Positions 33,281 through 44,581 of a DNA stretch of 64,000 nt are shown piece by piece; within the stretch, counting starts at the first letter, position 1, and every line of letters starts with the position of its first letter. The DNA is taken from assembly GCA_037127315.1 (NCBI GenBank), contig JBBBDQ010001156.1:3987501-4051500 (forward strand). The letters run 5' to 3'. The notes under the pieces are model-generated. The model had not been told where the DNA came from, ran no database searches, and saw nothing but the letters and a program-made list of their open reading frames with translations. Both the position numbers and the translations under genes were made by a program. The DNA is from Ascarosepion bandense (lineage: Eukaryota > Mollusca > Cephalopoda > Sepiida > Sepiidae).

Positions 33281-33718
33281 GATGCAAACAGTGAAGTAGA
33301 AAGAGGAAATACATATCTAGATTAAGCTAGAAAAATGGAGAAAATATAGTGAGTGGTGTGGGTGTGTGCGGTGAAGAGTGTGTCCGTCAATTCCAAGAGG
33401 CGAAAAGATAGCAATTTTGATGGGCTGCCAACAAAAGCCAGTTCGCTGGTGTGGCGATGCTTGCAAAGAAGGGTGGTTAACAAGGCAAAATGGAATGTCT
33501 GTGTGATCATGGGATTGGATTAATTGCTTGAGAAGCAGATGTGCCCAACTAATCAGTCGCTGCCTATTTCGTGTCTTAAGAAATCCTTGTTCAATCTAGT
33601 GGTCAAGACATCGCTATTTGCAAACATAAGGACGATTAAACAAAAGTCTATTGAAAATAAGCAGAGTCGAAACACAAATAATTGACTTGTCAGATTAAGC
33701 GTGTGGAAGAGTTTATTT

Positions 33719-33824
33719 GTTAGCCCCGTATTAAAATGTGGGTGTTCAAATATCTGTAAGTCGGTGTTTAGGTTTAAAGAACACCATGGAGCGATACAAA
33801 CGTGTTTTCGTGGGTATATTCATA
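33719..33824 (+). repeat. 106-bp exact direct repeat, copy 1
   Basis: GTTAGCCCCGTATTAAAATG through TTCGTGGGTATATTCATA recurs at 36219-36324 with no difference that I can see. The copies are 2,500 bases apart. The sequence has no recognised function. Confidence 0.9.
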
Positions 33825-34333
33825 ATGGCTATGCAGGTTGGGTAACAGTTAAGTCAACACTGATGGCGATTGAGCCCGGCCTTTAAGCTGTGTCATATCA
33901 TATCTGCAATTAGAAATTGCCATCTGACAATTTCCCCAGTTACATTCATCATTATCATCATCATTATTACCCCTGCTCTAAGGCGGAAGAGCTGTATTAG
34001 GCCGAGTTTGTCTATCTGTGTTATGGTGAAACACACTTATTCCTCAGATAATGGACTCCCCTCCTATATTAATAAGAGTTAACAGGAATTTAACTCGAGA
34101 AATTCTTTGGAAGTTCATAGTTCTTATAAGTTTTAGAGAGTTCTTTAGAGTTCTATTGGAGTTCAATGGAACTACTAGGCAGTTGATATTAGTCAGCAGT
34201 TAGTCAAATACTAAGGAGTCAGCTTTCAGTGGAAGATTACCAAGTTCCTAACATTTTGGGTGCGTTAAGTCGATTAGCAACCAACATAGCACGATTATAA
34301 CCTTCAGTGCGAAAACTACTCCACAACAGTCTG

Positions 34334-34367
34334 TTTGTTTGTTTGTTTGTTTGTTTGTTTGTTTGTC
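34334..34367 (+). repeat. (TTTG)n microsatellite
   Basis: Eight or so TTTG units. (ATT)n runs follow at 34613-34668 and 34836-34886. Confidence 0.95.
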
Positions 34368-34609
34368 CGTAGTCAAAATAACCGCTTGATGGATTCAGAT
34401 GAAACATTCAGGGATGTTTTGCCTCATAACCAGCACGGACCGATTAAATTTTGGGTTCGATCCAGTGCGGGATAAAGATTCTGGGTTATTTTTCCGGTTT
34501 CATTAATAAAAATGATTCTTGCTTTTCATATGCCAAATACTGAATTACCTCCCCTAGATCATTTCAAATATGCATTTAATTTTGAAAACGGTTGAGTTCC
34601 TTTTTGTAT

Positions 34610-34668
<59 letters not shown>

Positions 34669-34829
34669 TTCCTTTGATTTCTGTTGTATACACATTTCTT
34701 TGCGAGTCCCAATTACAGACGTAAGGCGAGAAATGGGTTCTGACATTTTTCACTGATTATTTTTGAAAAAAAAAAATTAAAACCCCACACATTTTGCATA
34801 GACAAGTTCAATTTTTTTGTATTTATCTA

Positions 34830-34885
<56 letters not shown>

Positions 34886-35276
34886 AGCAACGAGAGAAAA
34901 ACGTAGTGCAAAAAATAAAAAAAGTATAGAAAATATGTTTAAAAATATTTCAACGGTGTATTTGTCACCTTCAAGTTATGTTTCCAAATTGCAAACAAGT
35001 ATAAAAAATATTTTTAAAAATAGATGTCTTTGTATAAATGTCGGCTGTCTATAGAAAAAACGGTTGTACTGGTAATCAGCGTGACAAAACGAATGAAACG
35101 CCGCCAGTGGGAATGGAATGCAACTGAAACGTAAAGCATGATGGAGTCGAGATCATCTTGAAATATTCCGTTAGTCGATTAGTTAGTAAGAGCAATTACC
35201 ATATATAGTCACGTATCATTCAAATTTTGAAGCTAATATTAAGGGGTCACATCATACGCGAGAAGATTAGCATATG

Positions 35277-35868
35277 TCAGTCAGTTAAGTGTCATACGTG
35301 AAACACGCTTGGGTGATCATGTCTCGAAAGAGACATGACTGACTGGGCAGAAGATTATCCCACAGTAGGTTGCCATTGCTTTCTACGGTAGACTGGTTGC
35401 CTGCCAAGGCTATAGAACCCAATCTGTCCTGGACAGATAAGAGATAGATTATATTACATTATTATATTAAGTATTAGTGGGGGATCAGTTTATTACTTCT
35501 TAACAATAGAAAACTGATCCCCCACTTTATGCCAGTACAAATTTTAATTATATTTCCAACTATTATATTCAGTCAGTCAGTTAAGTGTCATACGTGAAAC
35601 ACGCTTGGGTGATCATGTCTCGAAAGAGACATGACTGACTGGGCAGAAGATTATCCCACAGTAGGTTGCCATTGCTTTCTGCGGTAGACTGGTTGCCTGC
35701 CAAGGCTATAGAACCCAATCTGTCCTGTTATTTAACCCATAACTGGAAGGAAGAGACGGATTAATACCTTTCCCAAGGTTATTTACGCGTAAGTGAATAC
35801 AATGAATTCAACTGGAATTTGAACTCGGCTCACAGATTTCTCGTTCCGAGCACCACAACGCACATGTA
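35277..35868 (-). mobile_element. Dimeric tRNA SINE (D4)
   Basis: Two bodies flank the linker whose inverted arms GTGGGGGATCAGTTT (35477-35491) and AAACTGATCCCCCAC (35511-35525) are perfect. The tRNA-like head at the right end has a deletion. No clear target-site duplication. Confidence 0.88.
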
Positions 35869-36218
35869 CATACGCTAATTTTTTTATATAGTGCATGATG
35901 TTAGCTTCAAAGTTAGGTCTTCAAAGTTCGCATGATACACGAGTTTATACGGTAATCAAATAGTTTCGTATACGTCTTATAAAACTCGCCTGTCTTTCTG
36001 TTCATCTCACGAGAATGGGGCGTTAGTAGTTAGCGTATGTAATCATCTTCATGAGTTTTAAGGGTTGAAAAGTCGGTCGATTCTGGAAATTTATTTTCAG
36101 AATGTATACATGATTAAGTTTATTAATTATTACTCTATAAAGATAGATATTTTGCATATTTTTCTATAGCACGCCAATGTTCCAATCATTAGTAGCACTA
36201 TAATTACTTTATAATAAA

Positions 36219-36324
36219 GTTAGCCCCGTATTAAAATGTGGGTGTTCAAATATCTGTAAGTCGGTGTTTAGGTTTAAAGAACACCATGGAGCGATACAAA
36301 CGTGTTTTCGTGGGTATATTCATA
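36219..36324 (+). repeat. 106-bp exact direct repeat, copy 2
   Basis: Identical to 33719-33824. The last bases run into TA-rich sequence containing a local duplication of TTCGTGGGTATA/ATTCATATATATAGTATA at 36309-36372. Confidence 0.9.
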
Positions 36325-36400
36325 TATATAGTATATATATATTTCGTGGGTATAATTCATATATATAGTATATCGAGGCAGCAAGTAATTTTCTAAACAT

Positions 36401-36932
36401 ATGCTGTTAAATATAAGAGACAATGAATGTCTATTATGTTTAATCATGAGCCGTTCTAAACGTCGTATTTTTGCTTTAATTTCAGTTGAAAATAAAGACA
36501 AAAATTCTCCAACATCTGGATAATTATTAAAACTTAAAACTTTAAAACCGGAAATAACATATTACATTGCATTTGACTCCATAGTTTTTCTTGTCATTTC
36601 GCGCTATCACGCGGTGTGACGTCATAAAACCGCATCGCAAATTTAAGAACTGCGTTTATTATTTTTGGTAACTATTGCCGTTGCCAAGCGGAGTTTTATG
36701 TCAACACAAAATAAAATCGTCGGTGATGGTGGATGTTATAATATTTCAGTTTAAACAACCTCTCTGAAGATGACTCATGTGAGCCGAAAGCTTAGAAGAA
36801 AATCAATAAATAATTATCCAAATGTTGGAGAATTTTTGTCTTTATTTTCAAGTGAAATTAAAGCAAAAATACGACGTTTAGAACGGCTCATGATTAAACA
36901 TAATAGACATTCATTGTCTCTTATATTTAACA

Positions 36933-36938
<6 letters not shown>
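36401..36938. repeat. Inverted repeat encoding a conserved peptide, Penelope-type
   Basis: Arms at 36401-36528 and 36811-36938 are inverted copies. Both translate, outward-in, to the same peptide: SEIKAKIRRLERLMIKHNRH and SLSLIFNS (minus strand of the left arm, plus strand of the right). Before the right arm, 36762-36795 reads CTGAAGA, GACTC/GAG, CGAAAGCTTAG, a hammerhead-like motif. This combination, a ribozyme-like repeat followed by an N-terminal ORF, fits the 5' part of Penelope-like elements, but the peptide itself I do not recognise with certainty. Confidence 0.5.
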
Positions 36939-36968
<30 letters not shown>

Positions 36969-37404
36969 GTCAGTCCGTAAACTGTGAGGATAATCCAACA
37001 AGATTTCCTTAATATAAATTATTATTAGATAAATCCACATTGAGAGCTCGATGGGTGTTAACCAGAGCGATATAAAGTTTATAAAGGAAAACTCAACACG
37101 TCATATTAGTTATAAACTATAGTTCATTTCAATGAGCTTAAATGGCTCATCTCATCAGACCCTTTTACAATATTTCCTCCATCTGGCATAAAATTTCTGA
37201 CGGAATGAGCTTTTTCTTAAAATGAAGAGGGAACATTATAAAAATAATAACAATAAACATAAGATTACAAACAAATAAATAAATTACAATAAATGTGAGG
37301 GGAAGGAGGAAAGAAAGAAATGAAGGAACGGGACGGAAGGGGAGAAAGAGATATAGTTCAGTTCCAAATATGGGTAGTATCCGTTTTAAGTTATTTGACA
37401 TATT

Positions 37405-37409
<5 letters not shown>

Positions 37410-37456
<47 letters not shown>

Positions 37457-37480
37457 GGGGGGAGAGAGAGAGAAAGAGGG
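37410..37480 (+). repeat. (TA)n(GA)n compound microsatellite
   Basis: TA run to about 37441 followed by imperfect GA run. Confidence 0.95.
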
Positions 37481-37701
37481 AGCTTTTCTTTATTTATCTG
37501 TAAATTCAGATAAAATTTCATGGGGAAATAGCCATTTTCAACATATCATTTTAAGGCATGCATTCTTTGAGCCCTTATATATCCCACCTGTCACGCTCAT
37601 GAGAAAAGAGACAATGGCGAGGTAGCGTCGACTCAGTTCATTCTCTTTAATACCAGTCATTAAACTTTACTATCAGTTATGAAGAAAGCTCCTTAATAAC
37701 G

Positions 37702-37735
<34 letters not shown>

Positions 37736-37768
37736 TTTGCAAGAATATAAGTCGTCGTGCAGGGAAGA

Positions 37769-37798
<30 letters not shown>

Positions 37799-37802
<4 letters not shown>

Positions 37803-38007
37803 ATCCTCAGACAGATCTGTTTCGCTGTATCACAAATCATCACTACGGTTAAACATCCGATTACTTTTTACTTAGGATCGAAACCCGACAGAACTGACGT
37901 CAGTCGGCGATTCTACCTCTGACCTATGGCCGCTCGGTAGAAGGAGGCAGACTTTTTAGCGTGTATATTATCATTATACACGGCCAATAGTCAGAGTGCT
38001 CTAATTC

Positions 38008-38009
<2 letters not shown>
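37799..38009 (-). mobile_element. Hammerhead SINE, family A copy A5
   Basis: Upstream block (complement of GTCAGAGTGCTCTAATTCAT, 37990-38009), A box (complement of TCTACCTCTGACCTATGG), B box (GGGTTTCGATCC on the minus strand near 37880) and the ribozyme tail. (TA)n on both sides. Confidence 0.8.
37800..37855 (-). ncRNA. Decayed hammerhead fold in SINE A5
   Basis: GAAA, stem III ACAGATCTGT, and the GTC triplet are kept. The core reads GTGATGA (C3 changed), stem II is TTTGT/ACAGC, and stem I 3' half is TGAGG. Predicted inactive. Confidence 0.65.

Positions 38010-38010
<1 letters not shown>

Positions 38011-38062
<52 letters not shown>
38011..38062 (+). repeat. (TA)n microsatellite
   Basis: About 50 bases of TA abutting the 5' side of SINE A5. 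(AAT)n follows at 38157-38200. Confidence 0.96.
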
Positions 38063-38068
<6 letters not shown>

Positions 38069-38156
38069 AAAGACTGTTGTGTATTTATTTTATATATATA
38101 TGATCCACTCAAATATTTTGCCGTCATTTTTTACGGCATGTCTACATTCCTAATGC

Positions 38157-38199
<43 letters not shown>

Positions 38200-38962
38200 T
38201 AATATTATTATTATAACACAAATCAATAACTCCTAATAAAACACGGAAAATTACTAGAATTTAATTAAATTTAAATTTACTTTAATTTACTAGATTTAAC
38301 GCGAACCGTTTTTCGCAAAGAAAGTGTTCATGACCAAAAATAGAACAATAATTATATTACCATATTTTTTTTTATTGTAATATAATTATTATGGCGTTGT
38401 TGTAACTATTATTTTACCGTTATTAATTTTATTTTATTGCTCTGTTGTTGTTGTTGTTGTTGTTGTTATAATTACTGTTATTCATGAAATTTCATGTTCT
38501 CAAAAAGTATCTGGGCTTTGCTGAGAAGAGAGTGATAGAAAGCTATTTCTGTTCTCTAGAAAATTTCCCAGTACCCTTGACGACCCCAGAAATGCATAAG
38601 TCTAGACAAACTTAACACTACCTCGGATTTACGAATAATCTAATTGCAGCTGAATGACAGTAAACCTCCTCGAAATTTCTACAGCCTTTCTACGTATCCT
38701 CGTACACTTCAGGCAGTTTTTAAATAATCTCGCTTCGTTCTCAAAAATTCTACTTATCCAGTCCCGTCTTTCGTCTTTTTTACTTGCTCCATTTCCATGC
38801 GCACCATGCATAATTTTTACCGCCGACAGATTTTCTTGTACTGGTTGATATTTTTCTAAATTTTCATTTTCTTATATATTTACTCTGTGGTCTACTTTCC
38901 ACAGACAGATCTAATATCTGGCATCTTTTTCTTGTTTCCGGCTATCAACATATTCTGGGATT

Positions 38963-39128
38963 TCGCCCGGTTCACACTCCACCCACGTCTATTGAACAGG
39001 TAAAGAGGCTCATGCCTTGTTCCCTGTTTAGGATGTGGTTTCCGGCTTTCTCATTTCCAATCTTTTCACTCTTACGTAGCCCCTCAGTGGTGTTACCGCC
39101 TTGCTCGGGGTTATATGATTAAAAAAAA
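38963..39128 (+). mobile_element. LINE-tailed short element (T4)
   Basis: Body CGCCCGGTTCACACTCCACC, CTATTGAACAGGTAAAGAGG, ATGTGGTTTCCGGC, then the tail ACGTAGCCCCTCAGTGGTGT, GCCTTGCTCGGGG and A8. The tail has an 8-base deletion compared with T1. Confidence 0.7.
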
Positions 39129-40138
39129 CTTTCTATGTCATATTTTCCATCGTATGTTACACTATACAGGTAAATTTTGTATATAATCGATTTAAACGCT
39201 CCCAACGCGTAGCTTTAAACCTTCAGGTGTCTCTTTTGTTGATAACTGTGCATTCACTTTTTATACTACTGTCTCGTCTCCATTGTTTGACAATTTCAAC
39301 AACTAGCATCAACTACATTTTTTCTTGACTCTCTTTCTTTGTGATGTTTATATTTTATTCTGATACATCAGCCTATTGAGCAGACATCTATTGAGTCGCT
39401 TTGAAGAGTGTTGTATTGTTGTCTAGTAGTTGATTTTAGAATCATCTATGTTCTTTGTTATAACAATTTCTTTAGAAATAAAAATAAAACAATGAAAATG
39501 TAACGATATCGCTTCAAAGTACTCGTGAAAATATGTCAATATGTGTAAAATTATAGTTTAATCGCTTCTTAAATTAATGTCACAGTAAGTGTGTGCAATT
39601 TTTTTCGAACATAGATCTTCTCGGGAAGATGTAAGATATTTTGTTTTTTGTTTTGGGTAGTATGCATACATACTTTCTCATTTAGGCGGTGTGCTCATGT
39701 ACACAGCCTCGGCCAACCAGCTGCTTAGATGTCGAGAACAGCGACTGATAGTTTTTTGTGGTTCGATTCCGAACCTTTTAATCGATCATGTGGCCACCTT
39801 ATAAGGTCACTTGTCGTATACACCTGGTGTTTTCGATGCTCTAGTGTCACGTTTTGTGCAGACACTAGTTTGATATCTATTAAGGTGAGCCTTATACATA
39901 TTGGAATCATCAGAGAACCTTTTAGAACAAAGGTTTTTTTCTTGACATCAAATTCCATTCAGATCATTTGGTATTTCTTGGTGGGGATCACATACCACAA
40001 AGTGTTGTTTTTGCGTTTTATCCATTTTTTATAGATCTTAATTTAAGTTGATAATGTAATTATATTCCTTAATGTTATTCACTTTTTTTATCTTTCTCTC
40101 CCTCTGTCGCCGTATCTCTATCTCTATCTCTCTCGCTC
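39129..40138. other. No recognisable gene
   Basis: A tRNA B-box-like TGGTTCGATTCCGAACC at about 39767 hints at another old SINE, but no partner A box or copy was found in the window. Confidence 0.35.
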
Positions 40139-40178
<40 letters not shown>

Positions 40179-40238
40179 AGTGAGAGAGAGAGAGAGGTGT
40201 GAGCGTGTCTGTCTGTCTGTCTGTGTGTGTGTGTGTGT

Positions 40239-40273
<35 letters not shown>

Positions 40274-40493
40274 AAAGAGAACCGTGCTTAATAGTTATTA
40301 GAAACGACTCCTTATCACCCCTCATTCCATCGCACATGATTTTTTTGCATATATATATATATATATATATATGCAAAAAATAATGTGCAATTGGTAATGG
40401 TTATCGGGAACGAGGCTGCACTGATGAGAATGCATTTTTGTCGGGGTGATAAGGAGTCGTTCCTAATAACTATTAAGCATTGTTCTTTTTTGC

Positions 40494-40565
<72 letters not shown>
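40139..40565. repeat. Large imperfect palindrome of microsatellites and unique arms
   Basis: Order: (AT)n(GT)n, arm (about 40270-40350), (AT)n, inverted arm (about 40364-40495), (CA)n(TA)n. Matching arm words include TTAATAGTTATTAG with CTAATAACTATTAA and ACTCCTTATCACCCC with GGGGTGATAAGGAGT. The right arm has about 50 extra bases. Confidence 0.8.
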
Positions 40566-40570
<5 letters not shown>

Positions 40571-40689
40571 CCAGCTGACTTGTTTATGGCTTTATGCTAC
40601 ATGCTTTGGTTACTGTTTGATTCAGCCATCAAATTGAACGCACTCAGTCATCGGGGTTTGTTTACATCCTGTGAATAACCTGTTGTGAA

Positions 40690-40845
40690 AGCTGCCTGTC
40701 TCTGCCATTAAGCAGATGACTCAGTGGTCAAATATTCGTCTAATGACAAACTAGTCGGGTTTCGATCCCAGCTTGAAGCTAAAACAGATAATCTAGCTGT
40801 ACAGAAGAGTGGTGATACAACGAAACAGGCTTGTCTGTAACGCAC
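40690..40845 (+). mobile_element. Hammerhead SINE, family A copy A6 (third head type)
   Basis: tRNA-like part with A-box-like ATGACTCAGTGGTCAAA (40716-40732) and B box GTCGGGTTTCGATCCCA (40754-40770), then a hammerhead-like tail and TA-rich sequence. The head differs from both A1 and A2 types. Confidence 0.7.
40796..40842 (+). ncRNA. Hammerhead-like fold in SINE A6
   Basis: Core CAGAAGA (should be CTGANGA), stem II GTGGT/ACAAC with one mismatch, GAAA, stem III ACAG/TTGT with loop GC, cleavage triplet GTC, stem I TGTA/TGTA with two wobbles. Layout is right but the core change suggests no activity. Confidence 0.6.
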
Positions 40846-40851
40846 ATATAT

Positions 40852-41055
40852 TTCTATAAAAGTCTATTTTTATACTTTCATAGTGTTTTGACCCCAGTTT
40901 GGGAGTTAACTATTTGCCCATAGCTGGGACCCTAACAGGTGCTACCACTCCGGGTCGGTGTGGAATGGGAACAACAGCAATTAAGTGGTGGTTTCATGCT
41001 CCTCACAACCTCCCAATTAGAAGCCTTGCTGCCGGATGCAATTAACCAGGACCAC
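40852..41055 (+). repeat. Unclassified interspersed repeat R, copy 2
   Basis: Matches 26688-26885, starting CTATAAAAGTCTATTTTTAT and ending near GCTGCCGGATGCA. Confidence 0.75.
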
Positions 41056-41231
41056 ATCAGTAAATTTAGTCATCACTATAGACTTTTAATATCAATAAGA
41101 TCGGGGCAATATAGGCGAACTAAGAGGATGACATCATTTGGTTTTAATGCTAACTCGGTAAGTTTATTAGGTTAAGTCATAAATATTTTCCCTTTAGGCG
41201 GACGAGTTATAACGTCGGATGAAATATCCTA

Positions 41232-41740
41232 ACTAATAACCATTGTCATTATCATCATCTTCCGTTCATTGATGATCGAAGTGGCTTTGGGGTTGCTGCG
41301 CAGCTAAACGCCTGACCAGTTCGTTCCACATTGAAAATTGAAGACGTATTCATTTATGCTTAGTGTGCCTTGCGCGAAACCGGGGAGCCGAGTTCGAATT
41401 CCAGTTGAATCCATTGTATTCACTTACGCGCAAATACCCTTGGGAAAGGTATTAATCCGTCTATTCCTTCCAGTTATGTGTTAAATAGCAGGATAGATTG
41501 GGTTCTATAGCCTTGGCCGGCAACCAGTCTACCACAGAAAGCAATGGCAACCTACTGCGGGATAATCTTCTGCCCAGTCAGTCATGTCTGTTTCGAGATA
41601 TGATCGCCCAAGCGTGTATCACGTATGGCACTTAACTGACTGTGCCTTGCGCAACTAGACGTTGTGGACCCCATTCCCCTCAGGGACAAACCACAGCCGA
41701 TATCCTATAACACGAAGGCTCACCTAATATTAAAACGTAA
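41232..41740 (+). repeat. Repeat family S, copy 1, split by a SINE
   Basis: CATCATCTTCCGTTCATTGA begins a repeat whose right part (CGTTGTGGACCCC, CAAACCACAGCCGATATCC) matches the three copies at 49.74-50.35 kb. The SINE at 41376-41640 interrupts it with a 12-bp duplication of the S sequence. Confidence 0.65.
41376..41640 (+). mobile_element. Monomeric tRNA SINE with target-site duplication (M4)
   Basis: Flanked by TGTGCCTTGCGC (41364-41375 and 41641-41652). It is 265 bases, starts inside the tRNA-like head (GAGCCGAGTTCGAATTCC) and has one body. This shows that monomers also transpose, with 5' truncation. Confidence 0.9.
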
Positions 41741-42177
41741 GAAATTTTATGAAAACGTTATCATGAAGCTGCTTGATAAGTGTCAAGACAGAATAAAATT
41801 TTGTTGTATATCTTTTTAACGATAAGTTTGATAAAGAAAATTATTTAACTCTGCCTAGTAACATACAGGTTGAACTAATAGTCACGCACCATAGGGATAA
41901 TTTATTAAAAGTATAAACACCCTGAATGACCACACATCAATATTCATCCTTACTGACGCGGGTAAACCTCAGGTTCTATATTGTTTTTCATTTTCATTAA
42001 CGACCTTCCCGTTTACATCAGCTCTTAACTTAGCACCTACACTGAACGCCCAACCATTTACTCTTGCCTCAATAGTCAGGCTGATAAGTCAAAATTGCAG
42101 ATAATGTCCCAAAAGGACCTCAATACTGTCGTTAATTAGGTCAAAATATAGTTTATCAAATTTTAATCTTCTTTCCA

Positions 42178-43146
42178 TTAACCCGTTAGGGCCCAATTTT
42201 TTTCTTGATTTTTTTACCAAGAATCATTAATTTATACAAATTTATTAAATACTAAACATATTTAGGACCAAACTTATAGAGTCTGCTATATTTGGGCAAA
42301 ATTATTTTCATACATTTTCTTGGCTTTATAGGGCAGATAGAGCATTTATATATACTATATACAAATATTAGTTCATATAAGTCAGTCAGTTAAGTACCAT
42401 ACGTGATACATGCTTACAGCGATCATGTCTCGAAAGAGACATGACTGACTGGGCAGAAGATTATCCCACAGTAGGTTGCCATTGCTTTCTACGGTAGACT
42501 GGTTGCCTGCCAAGGCTATAGAACCCAATCTGTCCTGGACAGATAAGAGATAGATTATATTACATTATTTTATTAAGTATTAGTGGGGATCAGTTTATTA
42601 CTTCTTAACAATAGAAAACTGATCCCCCACTTTATGTCAGTACAAATTTTAATTATATTTCCAACTATTATATTCAGTCAGTCAGTTAAGTGTCATACGT
42701 GAAACACGCTTGGGTGATCATGTCTCGAAAGAGACATGACTGACTGGGCAGAAGATTATCCCGCAGTAGGTTGCCATTGCTTTCTGCGGTAGACTGGTTG
42801 CCGACCAAGGCTATAGAACCCAAGCTGTCCTGCTATTTAACCCATATCTGGAAGGAGGAGACGGATTAATACCTTTCCCAAGGGTATTTGCGCGTAAGTG
42901 AATACAATGGTTTGCTTGAATGATGGGTGAAACTGAGTATACCCACTCCTCCTCAAGATTTTCACTCTATACTGAAAACTGAGACATTAGTGTTGCCAAT
43001 ATACATCAGACGGTAGGTGATATATTTGAAAGACACTTCATTCTTTATGACTAACCAAAAATATTTCTGAAAACTGCAGGAATTGTTGAAATATGATAAA
43101 TTATTCTTCTGGTCCTAAAAAAGGACCATGGACACTGAAGGGTTAA
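42178..43146. mobile_element. piggyBac-like non-autonomous element P1
   Basis: TTAA at both ends (42178-42181, 43143-43146). Termini TTAACCCGTTAGGGCCCAA and, inverted, TTAACCCTTCAGTGTCCATG are imperfect inverted repeats of the piggyBac type. It carries the SINE at 42381-42912; without it the element is about 440 bases. No transposase is visible. Confidence 0.75.
42381..42912 (-). mobile_element. Dimeric tRNA SINE inside P1 (D5)
   Basis: Two bodies and the G5/C5 linker palindrome (about 42581-42630, one G lost on the left). It ends at TGAATACAATGG, so the tRNA-like head is missing. Confidence 0.85.
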
Positions 43147-43565
43147 TCATCTTAGAGAACTCCTTTCTGCCTTTCATCAGTATGGCTGATGCTAATCTCC
43201 AGTAAATTGACCAGTTGTTCTTTCTCAGACTAATGTTCCCAGTTGAAATGAAGTGGAAAAACTATATTGTATCCATTGCTAGATTAGCTGCTAAGAGATT
43301 TGGTTCACTGTGTCATACGAGTCATTTTTTTCATTCAAGAATAACCCTTACATATTTATAAGTCTATCAGTCGTCCCTGCCTAGAATATTGTTGTTACAT
43401 ATGATCCGGTGTCCCTAGTATTTACCTTGATAAGATCCAAAGAAGAATCAGCAATATTATTGGTCCTGATCTGGCGACTTGGCTTCAGTCACTTACCCAC
43501 CGTCGTAAGGTTGCCTCCCTGTGTTTTTTTATAAATACTTTCATAATTGTTCGGATGAGCTCTTT

Positions 43566-44177
43566 GCCATGGATGTACGTTGTGGTGCAGTGGATATCGG
43601 CTTGGAACGAGAAATCGAGGAGACGAGTTTGAATTCCAGTTAAATTCCTTGCGTTCACTTACGCACAAATACTCTTGGGAAAGGTATTACTCTGTCTCTT
43701 CCCCCCAGTTATGGGTTAACTAATAGAACAAATTGTGTTCTATAGCCTTGGTCGGCAACCAGTCTACAGCAGGAAGTAATGGCAACCTACTGCGGGAAAA
43801 TCTTCTGCCTAGTCAGTCATATCTCAAAAGAGACATTCCAAGCGTGTATCACATATGGTACTTAACTGACTAACTGAATATAATAGTTGGAGTCATGATT
43901 ATTGCTTCTACTTGGCATAAAGTGGGGGATCGGTTTTCTATTGCTATGAAGTAATAAACTGATCCCCTACTAATTACTACATGATTGTATAATACATTCC
44001 GTCTCCTTCTAGCTATGGGTTAAATAATAGGACAGATTGGGTTCTATAGTCTTGGCTGGCAACCAGTCTACCGCAGGAAGTAATGGCAACATACTGCGAG
44101 ATAATCTTCTGCCCAGTCACTTATGTCTCTTTCAAGACATAATCGCCCAAGTGTGCATCACGTATGGTACTTAACTG
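43566..44177 (+). mobile_element. Dimeric tRNA SINE inside LINE L4 (D6)
   Basis: Head ACGTTGTGGTGCAGTGGATA with B-box-like GAGTTTGAATTCC, body 1, linker with arms GTGGGGGATCGGTTTT (about 43921) and AAACTGATCCCCTAC (about 43957), then body 2. About 60-70 bases of LINE coding sequence are missing at the insertion point. Confidence 0.88.
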
Positions 44178-44313
44178 ACTCAGCTGGAGTTCAACGACTT
44201 AGCTGTAACTTCTATACCAACCATTTCTTTTCTTGCATTTCTCGCATGTAGAATTCTCTCCTGCCTCCAAGCTTTTCAGCCATCTTTAATCTGCAAAAGT
44301 TTTAAATGCAATG

Positions 44314-44581
44314 TTAACCCTAGAACACTAACCATCAATTAAAATTACACCAAAACTAACCATCATACCCGATTTTGAAAATATCAAAAAAATATTAAAT
44401 ATAAATCTTTATTTAAAATATTTTACATGCAGGCACTTCAAACTTAGTACTTTGAGGTAACATTAATAGGAGCTGAAAAACATTATTTAGGTAAGAGAAC
44501 CAGGTACTAAAAATTGAAATTAAATAGTCATTAAAATGACGTCATTTGCCCTGGGTACTATATAGTCATGGTTAGTATTAA
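44314..44581. mobile_element. piggyBac-like MITE P2
   Basis: 268 bases including TTAA at both ends. Termini TTAACCCTAGAACACTAACC and, inverted, TTAATACTAACCATGAC. Insertion sits inside the LINE codons for V-N, and removing it with one TTAA restores the frame. Confidence 0.75.

Larger units (their letters stand above)
30585..33312. repeat. 2.7 kb purine-rich strand, GAAA-type low complexity
   Basis: The plus strand is almost wholly A and G, based on GAAA, GAAAA and GGAA motifs. It is interrupted only by a Helitron-like piece (31508-31766) and scattered T-containing words. The long minus-strand frames of F, S and L are translations of this tract and not proteins. Such tracts can form triplex (H-DNA) structures. 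Confidence 0.9.

Noticed and set aside
30530..33314. Several long minus-strand frames (up to 214 residues) rich in F, S and L
   Set aside because: They are translations of the GAAA-type purine tract; composition is fully explained by low complexity.
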